Source: CAZOVB01 sp964583095 (GTDB lineage Bacteria; Planctomycetota; Phycisphaerae; SM23-33). From it: a DNA stretch of 64,000 bases. This document shows positions 53,933 to 61,845 of this stretch, piece by piece. The notes beneath the pieces were generated by a model, which was given only the letters and a program-made list of their open reading frames with translations, had not been told where the DNA came from and searched no databases. The DNA is taken from NCBI GenBank assembly GCA_964583095.1, contig CAZOVB010000013.1, forward strand, positions 30,249 to 94,248. The letters run 5' to 3'. Every line of letters begins with the position of its first letter. The stretch's first letter is position 1. The translations under genes were made by a program, and so were the position numbers.

Positions 53933-55519
53933 ATGGCGAAAGTGACAATTGACAACATTCCGGTCGACGTGCCGGATGGCTCGACGATTCTCGACGCGGC
54001 CAACCAGGCCGGCATCGAAATCCCCACCCTCTGTTTCAAGGAGGGTTTTCCCCCCAACTCCACCTGCATGGTCTGCGTGGTCAAGGTGACCGAGGGGCGG
54101 GGCAAGCTCGTTCCTTCCTGCGCGTACCCGGTGCAGGACGGTATGGTCGTGGAGAGCCAGACCGAGGAAGTCCTCCTGGCCCGACGCACCGCGCTGGATC
54201 TGCTGCTGAGCAACCACCTGGGCGACTGCGAAGCGCCCTGTCACGGGATCTGCCCGGCCCATATGAACATTCCCCGGATGATCCGCCAGATTGTGGCTGG
54301 AAAGCTGGAAGAGGCCATCGTCACCGTCAAGGCCGACATTGCCCTCCCGGCCGTTCTGGGACGCATCTGCCCGGAGATCTGCGAGCGGGGTTGCCGGCGC
54401 AAGCAGGGAGGCTCCGCCGTTTCGATCTGCCTGCTCAAGCGCTACGTGGCCGATAAGGACCTGGAATCCTCTCAGCCCTACAGACCCGAGTGCAAGCCCG
54501 ATACGGGCAAGAAGGTGGCCGTCGTCGGGGCAGGTCCTGCCGGCCTGGCCGCGACGTACTACCTCCGGCGGATGGGTCACAACGTGACGGTTTTCGATGA
54601 ACACGACAAGCCCGGCGGAGCCCTGCGATACGAAGTCGAACGGGAAAAGCTCCCCCTGGACGTGTTGGAAAAGGAGATCGCGACCATCGAGGCCCTGGGT
54701 TTCGAGTTCCGGGGCGGGACGAAGGTCGGACAGGACGTTACCCTCTCCCAGCTTCGCCAGGACTACGACGCGGTCTTTTTGGGAATCGGCAAGCTCGACG
54801 AGAGCCAGGCCCAGGACTGGGGCCTTGCCTACGCCAAGAAGGGTCTCCAGGCCGACCGATCCACCATGGCCACCAGCGAGGCGGGCGTCTACACCGGCGG
54901 GGATGCGGTGCGTCCCAACCAGTTGACGGTGATGGCCTGCGGAGACGGCAAGTCGGCGGCCATTGCGATCGATCAACAACTTCGCGGCGAAGAGGTCCGC
55001 GGAGAGCCCAGCCGGTTCAGCGTACACATCGGACGCCTCCAGGAGGGCGAATTCGAGGAATTTGAGAAGGAAACCAATCGCCACTCCCGCATCGAGCTGG
55101 AATCCAAGGTGGGCCCCGGCTTCACCGACAGCCAGGCCAAGACCGAGGCCGCCCGCTGCCTGCACTGCGACTGCCGCAAGCCCGAAAGCTGCAAGCTGCG
55201 AAAATGGTCCGATGCCCTCGAGGCCAGTGCAAAGCGCTTTGAGGCCTTCCGGCCACAGTTCGTCCAGATGCGCAGCGGGCAGATGGTCTACGAACCGGGC
55301 AAGTGCATCAAATGCGGCCTGTGCATTCACATCGCCGAGCAGGAAGGCGAAAAACTCGGGCTGGCGTTTGTCGGCAGGGGCTTCGATGTCCACGTGGGCG
55401 GCGGTTTTTCCAGGCCCGTTCTGGAAGGCATCGCCCGCACCGGCGACAAGTGCATCCGCAACTGCCCCACCGCGGCGCTGAGCTTTGTCGAGGGAGAAGA
55501 CAGCGGGGATTTATCCTGA
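53933..55519 (+). CDS. 2Fe-2S + GltD-like flavoprotein lacking the NADPH domain
   Basis: A 528-residue protein. It has an N-terminal [2Fe-2S] domain (Cys34, 45, 48, 63), a GltD-type [4Fe-4S] region (Cys99, 103, 107 and 146, 150, 154) and an FAD-binding Rossmann start VAVVGAGPAGLAATYYL (196-212). After AVFLGIG (280-286) the chain goes straight to VYTGGDAV (319-326). The second, NADPH-binding Rossmann domain of about 130 residues found in GltD is missing. A C-terminal Fe-S region (CLHCDC, CIKCGLC, CIRNCP) follows. It should accept electrons from a partner, probably the NuoEF fusion, rather than NADPH. 7 bases separate it from the previous stop; a weak hairpin (GGCCGA/TCGGCC) follows it. Confidence 0.88.
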   Translation: MAKVTIDNIPVDVPDGSTILDAANQAGIEIPTLCFKEGFPPNSTCMVCVVKVTEGRGKLVPSCAYPVQDGMVVESQTEEVLLARRTALDLLLSNHLGDCEAPCHGICPAHMNIPRMIRQIVAGKLEEAIVTVKADIALPAVLGRICPEICERGCRRKQGGSAVSICLLKRYVADKDLESSQPYRPECKPDTGKKVAVVGAGPAGLAATYYLRRMGHNVTVFDEHDKPGGALRYEVEREKLPLDVLEKEIATIEALGFEFRGGTKVGQDVTLSQLRQDYDAVFLGIGKLDESQAQDWGLAYAKKGLQADRSTMATSEAGVYTGGDAVRPNQLTVMACGDGKSAAIAIDQQLRGEEVRGEPSRFSVHIGRLQEGEFEEFEKETNRHSRIELESKVGPGFTDSQAKTEAARCLHCDCRKPESCKLRKWSDALEASAKRFEAFRPQFVQMRSGQMVYEPGKCIKCGLCIHIAEQEGEKLGLAFVGRGFDVHVGGGFSRPVLEGIARTGDKCIRNCPTAALSFVEGEDSGDLS

Positions 55520-55641
55520 AGCCTGGCCGATCCTTCATGCCTCGGCCTGACCGAACGAGTTGAACGGCACAACCGCAAATCTGCTTGCCCGCTGGGCTTG
55601 GAGCCGGTAGGAAGGCTGCGAGAAAACCAGCAGGGGTATGC

Positions 55642-55886
55642 ATGAAGACGTGCGAACCTTCGTGGCGTTTGGGCCGAAGCCCGAGCGATTCCGAGGCCTC
55701 CCGCAAATGGATCCAGGCCAAGATGCCCGGGGCCGTCCAGTTGGACTGGACGCGGGAACAGGGCCGGCCCGATCCGTCCTGGGACGACCAGCCCGGTCGC
55801 TATCAGTGGATGTAAGACTGCTGGTGGTACGCAGGGAAGTGGACCTGCCCGAAGCCTCCGACGCGTTCGAGGCCGGGAGGAAATGA
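55642..55886 (+). pseudogene. decayed N-terminal fragment of a GH2 beta-mannosidase-like gene
   Basis: The frame from the ATG at 55642 reads SWRLGRSPSDSEASRKW, then MPGAVQLDWTREQGRPDP and DDQPGRYQWM, and hits TAA at 55813-55815. The next recognisable part (VVRREVDLPEASDAFEAG) continues in the +1 frame. The joined sequence follows the sugar-binding domain of GH2 mannosidases (PGxVxxDL, xxGxIPDP, YQWV, WWYRR). No catalytic domain follows, since the next gene is on the other strand. It is thus a remnant with a stop and a frameshift. The flanking 55520-55641 shows nothing else. Confidence 0.5.
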
Positions 55887-55905
55887 ACTCCAGCTGCACG
55901 CTGCG

Positions 55906-56739
55906 CTATTGTCGGTGAGGCCGTTGCTGCCGGTCTCGGCTGGCGTGGCGGCGCCGGCTGCGATGCGTCTGGATCCACTGGTCCAGCCGCGCCGGGTCGG
56001 GTCTCAAAGCGGTGGACTGTCCCGTCAGAAAATACCAGCTTCTGCCGATGTTGACTCCCAGAAGTCTCCCCTGATCGTCCACAAGGGGTCCGCCGCTGTC
56101 TCCTTCCCTCAGCGGGGCGGTATGCAGCAGGACGTGCCGGGTCAGGCCCGGGTGGTCTTCGATGGGCAGGGGAGGCCTGCGGATCGCCCCGGCCGAGGGT
56201 TCAAGGCCCCAGGTGAGCACGGCGCTGTCCGGTTCAATAGCCTCCAGCGGGGCCCACTCAAAAGGCTCCAGTCCCTGGCTGTCGATCCACACCAGGGCCA
56301 GATCGTCCCGCTGGTCCCCGCGCCAGATCAATATGCCGGGAAAGATGGTCAGACTGCTCTGCTCGTCCCGTCGAATGGCCAGGTAGAACGGTTCTGATTC
56401 CTGGAGGTTGTGAGCGGCTGTGAGGAAGTACCCGTCCGGGGCCAGGCAGGCAGCCGTCCCGATGGCAACATTCTTCTGGGGACTCTTGCGGAAGGCAAAG
56501 GTGCGCCCCTGGCTGGATTCCTGGATCAGTACGGGCTCTGCGCCCCGAATCAGCAGGGCAGAGCGGAGAGCGGCATAGCGAGGCAGGGACCTGCCCTCGA
56601 CCGGTAAGAAGGAGTAGTTCCGCAGGGAGCGTGCTTTTTCTTCCGGACTGGCCAGCGGCGAGCAGCCCGTGGCGATCAGCAGGCAGAGAGTCCCCGCCCA
56701 GGCCAGCCGGCAGGGGCATCGCAGGGGGGAGGATCGCAT
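55906..56739 (-). CDS. trypsin-like serine protease lipoprotein
   Basis: A 277-residue lipoprotein protease. The signal peptide ends with the lipobox ATGC. A trypsin-like domain follows with the His box LTAAHNL, the Asp box DDLALVW and the Ser box EGDSGGPLV, so the catalytic triad is complete. No PDZ domain is present, unlike DegP. The basic His/Arg-rich C-terminal tail is odd. It lies 14 bases downstream of the beta-galactosidase on the same strand. Confidence 0.88.
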   Translation of the reverse strand: MRSSPLRCPCRLAWAGTLCLLIATGCSPLASPEEKARSLRNYSFLPVEGRSLPRYAALRSALLIRGAEPVLIQESSQGRTFAFRKSPQKNVAIGTAACLAPDGYFLTAAHNLQESEPFYLAIRRDEQSSLTIFPGILIWRGDQRDDLALVWIDSQGLEPFEWAPLEAIEPDSAVLTWGLEPSAGAIRRPPLPIEDHPGLTRHVLLHTAPLREGDSGGPLVDDQGRLLGVNIGRSWYFLTGQSTALRPDPARLDQWIQTHRSRRRHASRDRQQRPHRQ

Positions 56740-56753
56740 TTCTCTCTTCGCAC

Positions 56754-59700
56754 TCAGGCTTCCAGGCGCAGCTTGGCCAGGGCGCCGGGTTCGTCGTTCA
56801 AGCTGTAGAAGGGCCTCAGTCGCACCGAAAACGAATAAGGCTTCGTTAACAGTCTATGCTGGTCAAGTGGCATGGGGCCGCAACTGTTGGACCCAAGACC
56901 ATGGTGACCGTGGTCCAGATGAAGTTCTACGAAGTTGCGCCGGGGCAGGTCCGGTCCATGTCGAGCGGCGTCCAGATCCTCCATGCTGTAGCGGTGGGCA
57001 CTGAAATCCAGGAGGGGCCTTGCCACGGCCAGCAGGCCTCCGCCCCGCTGGTCGGTCAGGCAGACCCAGCGGACCTCATGGCGGTTGCCGTTTTCCTGGG
57101 GGAACACGTATGGTGTGTGAAGGTCCTCCAGAGAAGCGGCGTAGCGCCCGACCAAGGCGGCCTGGCGGGAGTCAATGTAGGCTTCGCCGGGCCCCCGTCC
57201 GAACCATTGGGCCTGGCAGATCGAGTCGGGCATCTGCATTCGCAGCCCGACCCGGGGCAGGGTCTCGGGCAGCTCCCCCTGCGGGGTGATCCGGGTGTTC
57301 AACACGATGTCGCCGGTACCGTAGATCCGGTAGCTGTAGCGGCAGTTGAAACCGAAGGCTTTGACCGGTGGAGCGACCCGCGTCTCGACCTCTACCTCGA
57401 TGCATTGTTCGTCCACCATTTTCCAGTCGAAGCTCTCGAGGCGCTCGGAAAGCTGGTGCAACCTTGCCTGACGCCATCCGTTGGGATCGTTTGGGGCGAA
57501 TTGGCGGTCGTTGTCCAGCAGGGCGCGCCAGAAGCACAGCCTCGGGCCCGAAAGCAGGAGCGGCCTGCCCTGGGCTCCAAAGGCTGATATGTGTCCGCGG
57601 ACGGTGTCAAATTGCAGGGCGAAGTCCCGTCCCTCCACCGTCAGCCCTGTCTTGAGGGCGTTGACGCGGAGCTGGGGCATCAAAGTTCGATCCAGCGCAT
57701 CGAGCTGGGGTGTCTGGACTTCGAGGCGGCACTGGCTGCTTCCCAGTTCGAAACCGGCCGGGGCCCAGGGCGCCGGCTCGGAGAGCCGAAAGTGCAGGTT
57801 CAGCCAGAACTCCGTCTCCGGGGCCGGCGAGACCGGCAGATCCAGCGGGAGCTGGAGCGTCCGCTTCCGGTGGGGCTTGACAGCCGGGCAGGCCATCGCC
57901 CCTGCCTGGACGGTCTTTCCGTCGGCCTCGAGCGTCCAGGAAAGCTGGAGGTGCTCCAGCGAAAGAAAGTCGTACCGGTTGGTCAGGCGGATCTTGCCTT
58001 GCCTGGCGTCGACGGCTTCGACATGCACCGGGCAGAGCACCTGTTTGTACTCCACCAGGCCCGGGGAGGGCGTTCGATCGGGAAGCAGGAGTCCGTCACA
58101 GATGAAATTCCCGTCGTGAACGTCTTCCCCGAAATCCCCGCCGTAGGCGTAGAACTCGCTGCCTTCTTCGTCTTCCACGCGGATCCCGTGATCGATCCAC
58201 TCCCAGACGCATCCGCCGGAAAGGCGCTTGTGAGCATAGATGATATCCCAGTAGTCCTGCAGACCGCCGGGGCCGTTGCCCATCGCATGGGCATACTCGC
58301 AGAGGAACATGGGCTTGTCGATGGCCGTCCCTGCCAGGCTGGCCTGAACGCTGGGGTCCTTGGAACTCTTTTTGCGGCGACCGATCTCTTCCAGTGCCTG
58401 ATGGCCGGTATACATCTGGCTGACCACGTCGGCGACTTCCGACTCCCGATCACCTTCGTAGTGGATCAGCCGGGTCGGATCAATCCGACGGGTGAGCCTG
58501 GCCATCTCTCGATGGTTGTCGCCGAAGCCCGACTCGTTGCCCAGCGACCAGAGCAGTACACTGGTGCGGTTCTTGTCCCGGTGGACCATTCGCTCCATGC
58601 GATCACAGAACGCATCTTTCCATCGGGGGTCTTTGCTCAGCGTGCCCATGTCCCCGTGGGACGGGCCGAATCCGTGCGTCTCCAGATCGGCCTCGTCCAC
58701 AACGTAGAGTCCGTATTCGTCGCAAAGCTCGAGGAAACGCGGATCGGGCGGGTAGTGGGAGGTGCGAATCGTGTTGATGTTGTGGCGCTTGGCCAGCAGT
58801 ACGTCCTCCCGCATGGTTTCCAGGGGAAGGGCCCGGCCAAGATCGGGATGGAACTCGTGCCGGTTGACGCCCTTGAGCTTGATCGGCCGGCCGTTTAGCT
58901 TGAGCACCCCGTCTTCATAACCGACGCTTCTGACGCCGATTCGTTGACAGACGGCTTCGAGACATTGTCCCGAAGCATCCTGGACCACCAGGAGAACCGT
59001 GTAGAGCTCCGGGGTCTCGGCCGTCCAGAGTCGCGGCTGATCCACGGGCAGGTCCAATTCCAGGTTCCGGTTCTCGTGGGATTCCATGTCGAAATCCACC
59101 CCCGCATCCCCCATGTCCCGTCCGGCTGGATCCATCAACTTAGCCTGCAAGGTCCCGCGGGCCCGGCTCTGGCTGTGGTTGATCAGCTTCACCTGCGCTT
59201 GCACCTGGGCCGAGGCATGGTCCTCGGCCAGGTCCGTTACCAGGGTGATATCCTCGATGCCGACCGGATCGCCGGCGGTGATCAGACGCACCGACCGGAA
59301 GATGCCCGAAAGCCACCACATGTCCTGATCTTCCAGGTAACCGGCATCGGACCACTGCAGGACCTCGACGGCCAGGAGGTTCCGACCCGAGCGAAGGGCG
59401 GTACTGATATCGAATTCCGCAGGTACGCGTGAGCCCTTGGACATGCCGATCTGCTTGCCGTTGACCCAGAGCCGAAAAGTTCCATCCACGCCATCGAAAC
59501 GGATGCGAATGTTGCGCCCGATCCAGTCGGCCGGCAGGTCGAAGCTTCGACGGTAACAGCCCGTGGGATTCTCGGTCGGAACCCGGGGCGGATCGACAGG
59601 GAAGGGGTAATTCACATTGGTATAAGCGGGGGCGGACCACCCCTCCATCTGCCAGTTGGAGGGAACGGGAATCTGCTCCCACTGGCTGTCATCGAAGCGC

Positions 59701-59912
59701 TCGTCCTCGAAATTCTCGGGCGTCTGCCGGGGGCTCGGGGCCAGGTGGAAGTTCCACGTGCCATCCAGGCTCAGGACGCGGGAAGACCTTCGCCCCGGGG
59801 AAAGGGCGATGTCGCCGTGGCCGTGGGGAATGAAGTACGCCCTGGGGTCGAGGCGGTTTCGATGCAGCCGTGAGGGGTTTTCCCAATCGGGGATTTTCTG
59901 ATTCCTGTCCAT
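56754..59912 (-). CDS. beta-galactosidase, GH2 (LacZ type)
   Basis: A 1052-residue LacZ-type enzyme starting at the ATG at 59912; a longer frame to 60170 has no protein-like content. It has the jelly-roll (about 45-215), immunoglobulin-like (215-335), TIM-barrel (335-620) and C-terminal Bgal_small_N domains. The acid/base is Glu460 in SLGNESGFGDN and the nucleophile Glu539 in MFLCEYAHAMGN. It hydrolyses terminal beta-galactosides. No signal peptide: probably cytoplasmic. With the GH36 and sulfatase genes it fits a glycan-degrading lifestyle. Confidence 0.93.
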   Translation of the reverse strand: MDRNQKIPDWENPSRLHRNRLDPRAYFIPHGHGDIALSPGRRSSRVLSLDGTWNFHLAPSPRQTPENFEDERFDDSQWEQIPVPSNWQMEGWSAPAYTNVNYPFPVDPPRVPTENPTGCYRRSFDLPADWIGRNIRIRFDGVDGTFRLWVNGKQIGMSKGSRVPAEFDISTALRSGRNLLAVEVLQWSDAGYLEDQDMWWLSGIFRSVRLITAGDPVGIEDITLVTDLAEDHASAQVQAQVKLINHSQSRARGTLQAKLMDPAGRDMGDAGVDFDMESHENRNLELDLPVDQPRLWTAETPELYTVLLVVQDASGQCLEAVCQRIGVRSVGYEDGVLKLNGRPIKLKGVNRHEFHPDLGRALPLETMREDVLLAKRHNINTIRTSHYPPDPRFLELCDEYGLYVVDEADLETHGFGPSHGDMGTLSKDPRWKDAFCDRMERMVHRDKNRTSVLLWSLGNESGFGDNHREMARLTRRIDPTRLIHYEGDRESEVADVVSQMYTGHQALEEIGRRKKSSKDPSVQASLAGTAIDKPMFLCEYAHAMGNGPGGLQDYWDIIYAHKRLSGGCVWEWIDHGIRVEDEEGSEFYAYGGDFGEDVHDGNFICDGLLLPDRTPSPGLVEYKQVLCPVHVEAVDARQGKIRLTNRYDFLSLEHLQLSWTLEADGKTVQAGAMACPAVKPHRKRTLQLPLDLPVSPAPETEFWLNLHFRLSEPAPWAPAGFELGSSQCRLEVQTPQLDALDRTLMPQLRVNALKTGLTVEGRDFALQFDTVRGHISAFGAQGRPLLLSGPRLCFWRALLDNDRQFAPNDPNGWRQARLHQLSERLESFDWKMVDEQCIEVEVETRVAPPVKAFGFNCRYSYRIYGTGDIVLNTRITPQGELPETLPRVGLRMQMPDSICQAQWFGRGPGEAYIDSRQAALVGRYAASLEDLHTPYVFPQENGNRHEVRWVCLTDQRGGGLLAVARPLLDFSAHRYSMEDLDAARHGPDLPRRNFVELHLDHGHHGLGSNSCGPMPLDQHRLLTKPYSFSVRLRPFYSLNDEPGALAKLRLEA

Positions 59913-60057
59913 GTCGCGCTCCGGAGATTGAAGGTCCGTTTCTCGGGGCAATAGTGTACCCGCTGAGCGAACTCTGGACAGGAAAAAGGCGGCAGGCTGT
60001 TGTACAATCCGCAACACGCTGAGCAATACGAACAACGCGATTCGCAGGAGAGCAAAG

Positions 60058-60405
60058 ATGAGTGCAGTAACGGAAATGGCCTCGCGCCTGGGAAAGACCA
60101 TCGCCCAGACCCCCGAGGCCCAGGCGATGAAGGACGCACGGAAGAAGCTCCAGGAAGATTCGGAGATCAAACAGGCCCTGGAGGATTTTCAGCAGCAGAT
60201 GCAGAAAGTCCAGAAGCTCCAGGAGGAGCACAAGCCGGTTGAACCGGAAGACAAGAAGAAGCTTTCGGATCTGGAGACCAGACTGGCCGGTTCGGAGACC
60301 TTCAAGCAGTACACCTCTGCCCAGGTCAACTTCTACGACCTGATGCGCAAGGTCTACCGGGCCCTTCGAGCAGAGCTTTCGGAGATCGAGAGCACGGAGA
60401 GCTGA
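60058..60405 (+). CDS. YlbF/YmcA-family helical protein
   Basis: A 115-residue helical protein matching the Com_YlbF family (IAQTPEAQAMKDARKKLQED, then SETFKQYTSAQVNFYDLM). In Bacillus the family (YlbF, YmcA) acts with YaaT in RNase Y-dependent mRNA processing and competence or biofilm control. Whether that role holds here is unknown. CAGGAGAGCAAAG precedes the start. It is divergent from the beta-galactosidase. Confidence 0.85.
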   Translation: MSAVTEMASRLGKTIAQTPEAQAMKDARKKLQEDSEIKQALEDFQQQMQKVQKLQEEHKPVEPEDKKKLSDLETRLAGSETFKQYTSAQVNFYDLMRKVYRALRAELSEIESTES

Positions 60406-60488
60406 AAATCGCTTCGGCTGCGACACAAGCGGCATTTCTGGATGAAGCCCGGGAGGTACGTCTCCCGCTTGAGACGCCGATAGGACTG

Positions 60489-60992
60489 GTGTCTCCAGGC
60501 TGGGACTACTTCGCGGCGTACCGCTGGATGCTGGGGCAGTACGATCAGGCCGGAGAAGCTCCGCGGGGCAGGGGAGTCAAACTGGCCCGGAAGGATTTCG
60601 GCCGGTATCTGGCTTTTCTGGCCCGGGGCGGCAAGAGCCGTCGGGCCCGAGACGATAGACCCATGATGAGTGTCTACTGGCTCGTCGATGCCGGCGGGCA
60701 GGTGCTGGGAAGCGCCAGGCTTCGACACTGGCTGACCGAAAGAACCTACCGAATTGGCGGTCATATCGGCTATGACATCCGTCCGGATCTTCGAGGCAGG
60801 GGGCTGGGAACCCTCCAGCTGCGGCTGGTTCTGAACCAGGCGCTCAGGAGGGGCATGACCAGGGCCCTGGTGACGGTGGAGGAGACCAACACCGCCTCGC
60901 GCAGAATCCTGGCCAAGTGCGGTGCGCGGCAGGACCGGGCGATTATTCGCAAGGGCGTGCGACACAGGAGATATTGGATTTGGCTTCAATAG
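60489..60992 (+). CDS. GNAT-family acetyltransferase
   Basis: A 167-residue GNAT protein with the acetyl-CoA-binding loop IRPDLRGRGLGT (R/QxxGxG/A pattern) and the following helix. GGHIGYDIRPDLRG and VTVEETNTASRRIL match a group of predicted acetyltransferases. The start shown is a GTG at 60489; the frame is open upstream to the previous gene with plausible coding sequence but no ATG, so the real start may be up to 28 codons earlier at another alternative codon. Substrate unknown. It overlaps the HAD gene. Confidence 0.8.
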   Translation: MSPGWDYFAAYRWMLGQYDQAGEAPRGRGVKLARKDFGRYLAFLARGGKSRRARDDRPMMSVYWLVDAGGQVLGSARLRHWLTERTYRIGGHIGYDIRPDLRGRGLGTLQLRLVLNQALRRGMTRALVTVEETNTASRRILAKCGARQDRAIIRKGVRHRRYWIWLQ

Positions 60993-61687
60993 AGGCGGTT
61001 ATTTTTGATTTGGGCAACACGCTGGTGATGTACTTTGATCACGAGCAGTGGCCCGGCGTTTTGGACGAGGGGATCGACTGCGTGGCCCGCTTTCTGCTGG
61101 ATCAGGGCCACCCGCGCCTGGAAAAGGACGAACTGGCTCGCCGGGTCGCCGCTCAGCGGGGGGCCAGGAGCGACCAGGTCGTTCCGCTGCGCAGGCGCCT
61201 GGGAGTGATCTTCTCCCTGCCCGAAACGACCCCCGAGGGCCTCTGGTCGCAGGTGGAGCAGTGCTTCTGCGGGCCGGTCTTTGCCCGGGCACGGGTATGT
61301 GAAGATGCCATGCCCGTCATCGAGGCCCTCAAGGCACGCAAGCTCAAGACGGCGATTCTCTCCAATACCCCCTGGGGCACGCCGGGCAGGCTCTGGCGGG
61401 CTCATCTGGAGGAACTGGGCCTGCTGGGAGCAGTCGATGCCGTAACCTTCTGTGACGACGTCGGGTGGCGGAAACCGGATCCACGTGCCTTCCACCACGT
61501 ACTGGACAAGCTCTCCCTGCCGGCTGAGAAGTGTTTGTTTGTCGGCGATGAGCCTCGCTGGGACGTTCAGGGCCCCCGGGCGGTGGGCATGCGAGCGCTG
61601 CAACTGGATCGTCATCGAGACGTTGGGGTATTGCCGCACGGGCCGATAGCCGGCTTGACGGAAGTGATGAAATGCCTCGACGCCTGA
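60980..61687 (+). CDS. HAD-superfamily hydrolase
   Basis: A 235-residue HAD protein. I start it at the TTG at 60980 because AGGAG sits 9 bases upstream. It then begins ASIEAVIFDLGNTLVMYF with motif I (DLGNT). Motif II is ILSNTPWG, motif III is in WRKPDPRAF, and motif IV is VGDEPRWDVQGPRAVGM. The cap is of the alpha-helical C1 type. Members include phosphoglycolate phosphatase and haloacid dehalogenase. The first-residue Asp-x-Gly-Asn (not Asp-x-Asp) resembles haloacid dehalogenase-type and some phosphatases. It overlaps the GNAT stop by 13 bases. Confidence 0.85.
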   Translation: MASIEAVIFDLGNTLVMYFDHEQWPGVLDEGIDCVARFLLDQGHPRLEKDELARRVAAQRGARSDQVVPLRRRLGVIFSLPETTPEGLWSQVEQCFCGPVFARARVCEDAMPVIEALKARKLKTAILSNTPWGTPGRLWRAHLEELGLLGAVDAVTFCDDVGWRKPDPRAFHHVLDKLSLPAEKCLFVGDEPRWDVQGPRAVGMRALQLDRHRDVGVLPHGPIAGLTEVMKCLDA

Positions 61688-61845
61688 GGGCGAAAATGGG
61701 GCTGGACACAATCTCACGTTCCGAGGATAATCTCTCGGGCTGAACCTGGGATTTTCCACAATCAAAGGGCGGCTGCGGCCGACGCAATTCTTAAGCCGTA
61801 GGATCCATCCGTAGCGTCCAAGTCGGAAGGCGGCGAAACAGCCTG

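Noticed and set aside
51718..54213. 831-codon open frame on the minus strand across the NuoEF gene
   Set aside because: The plus strand encodes all expected Fe-S and FMN motifs. The antisense frame has none and crosses two real genes.
44715..55519. Reading the redox operon as Rnf, Nqr or a NADH hydrogenase
   Set aside because: No RnfC/D/E, NqrB or hydrogenase subunit is present; only the NuoEF and polyferredoxin parts are shared.
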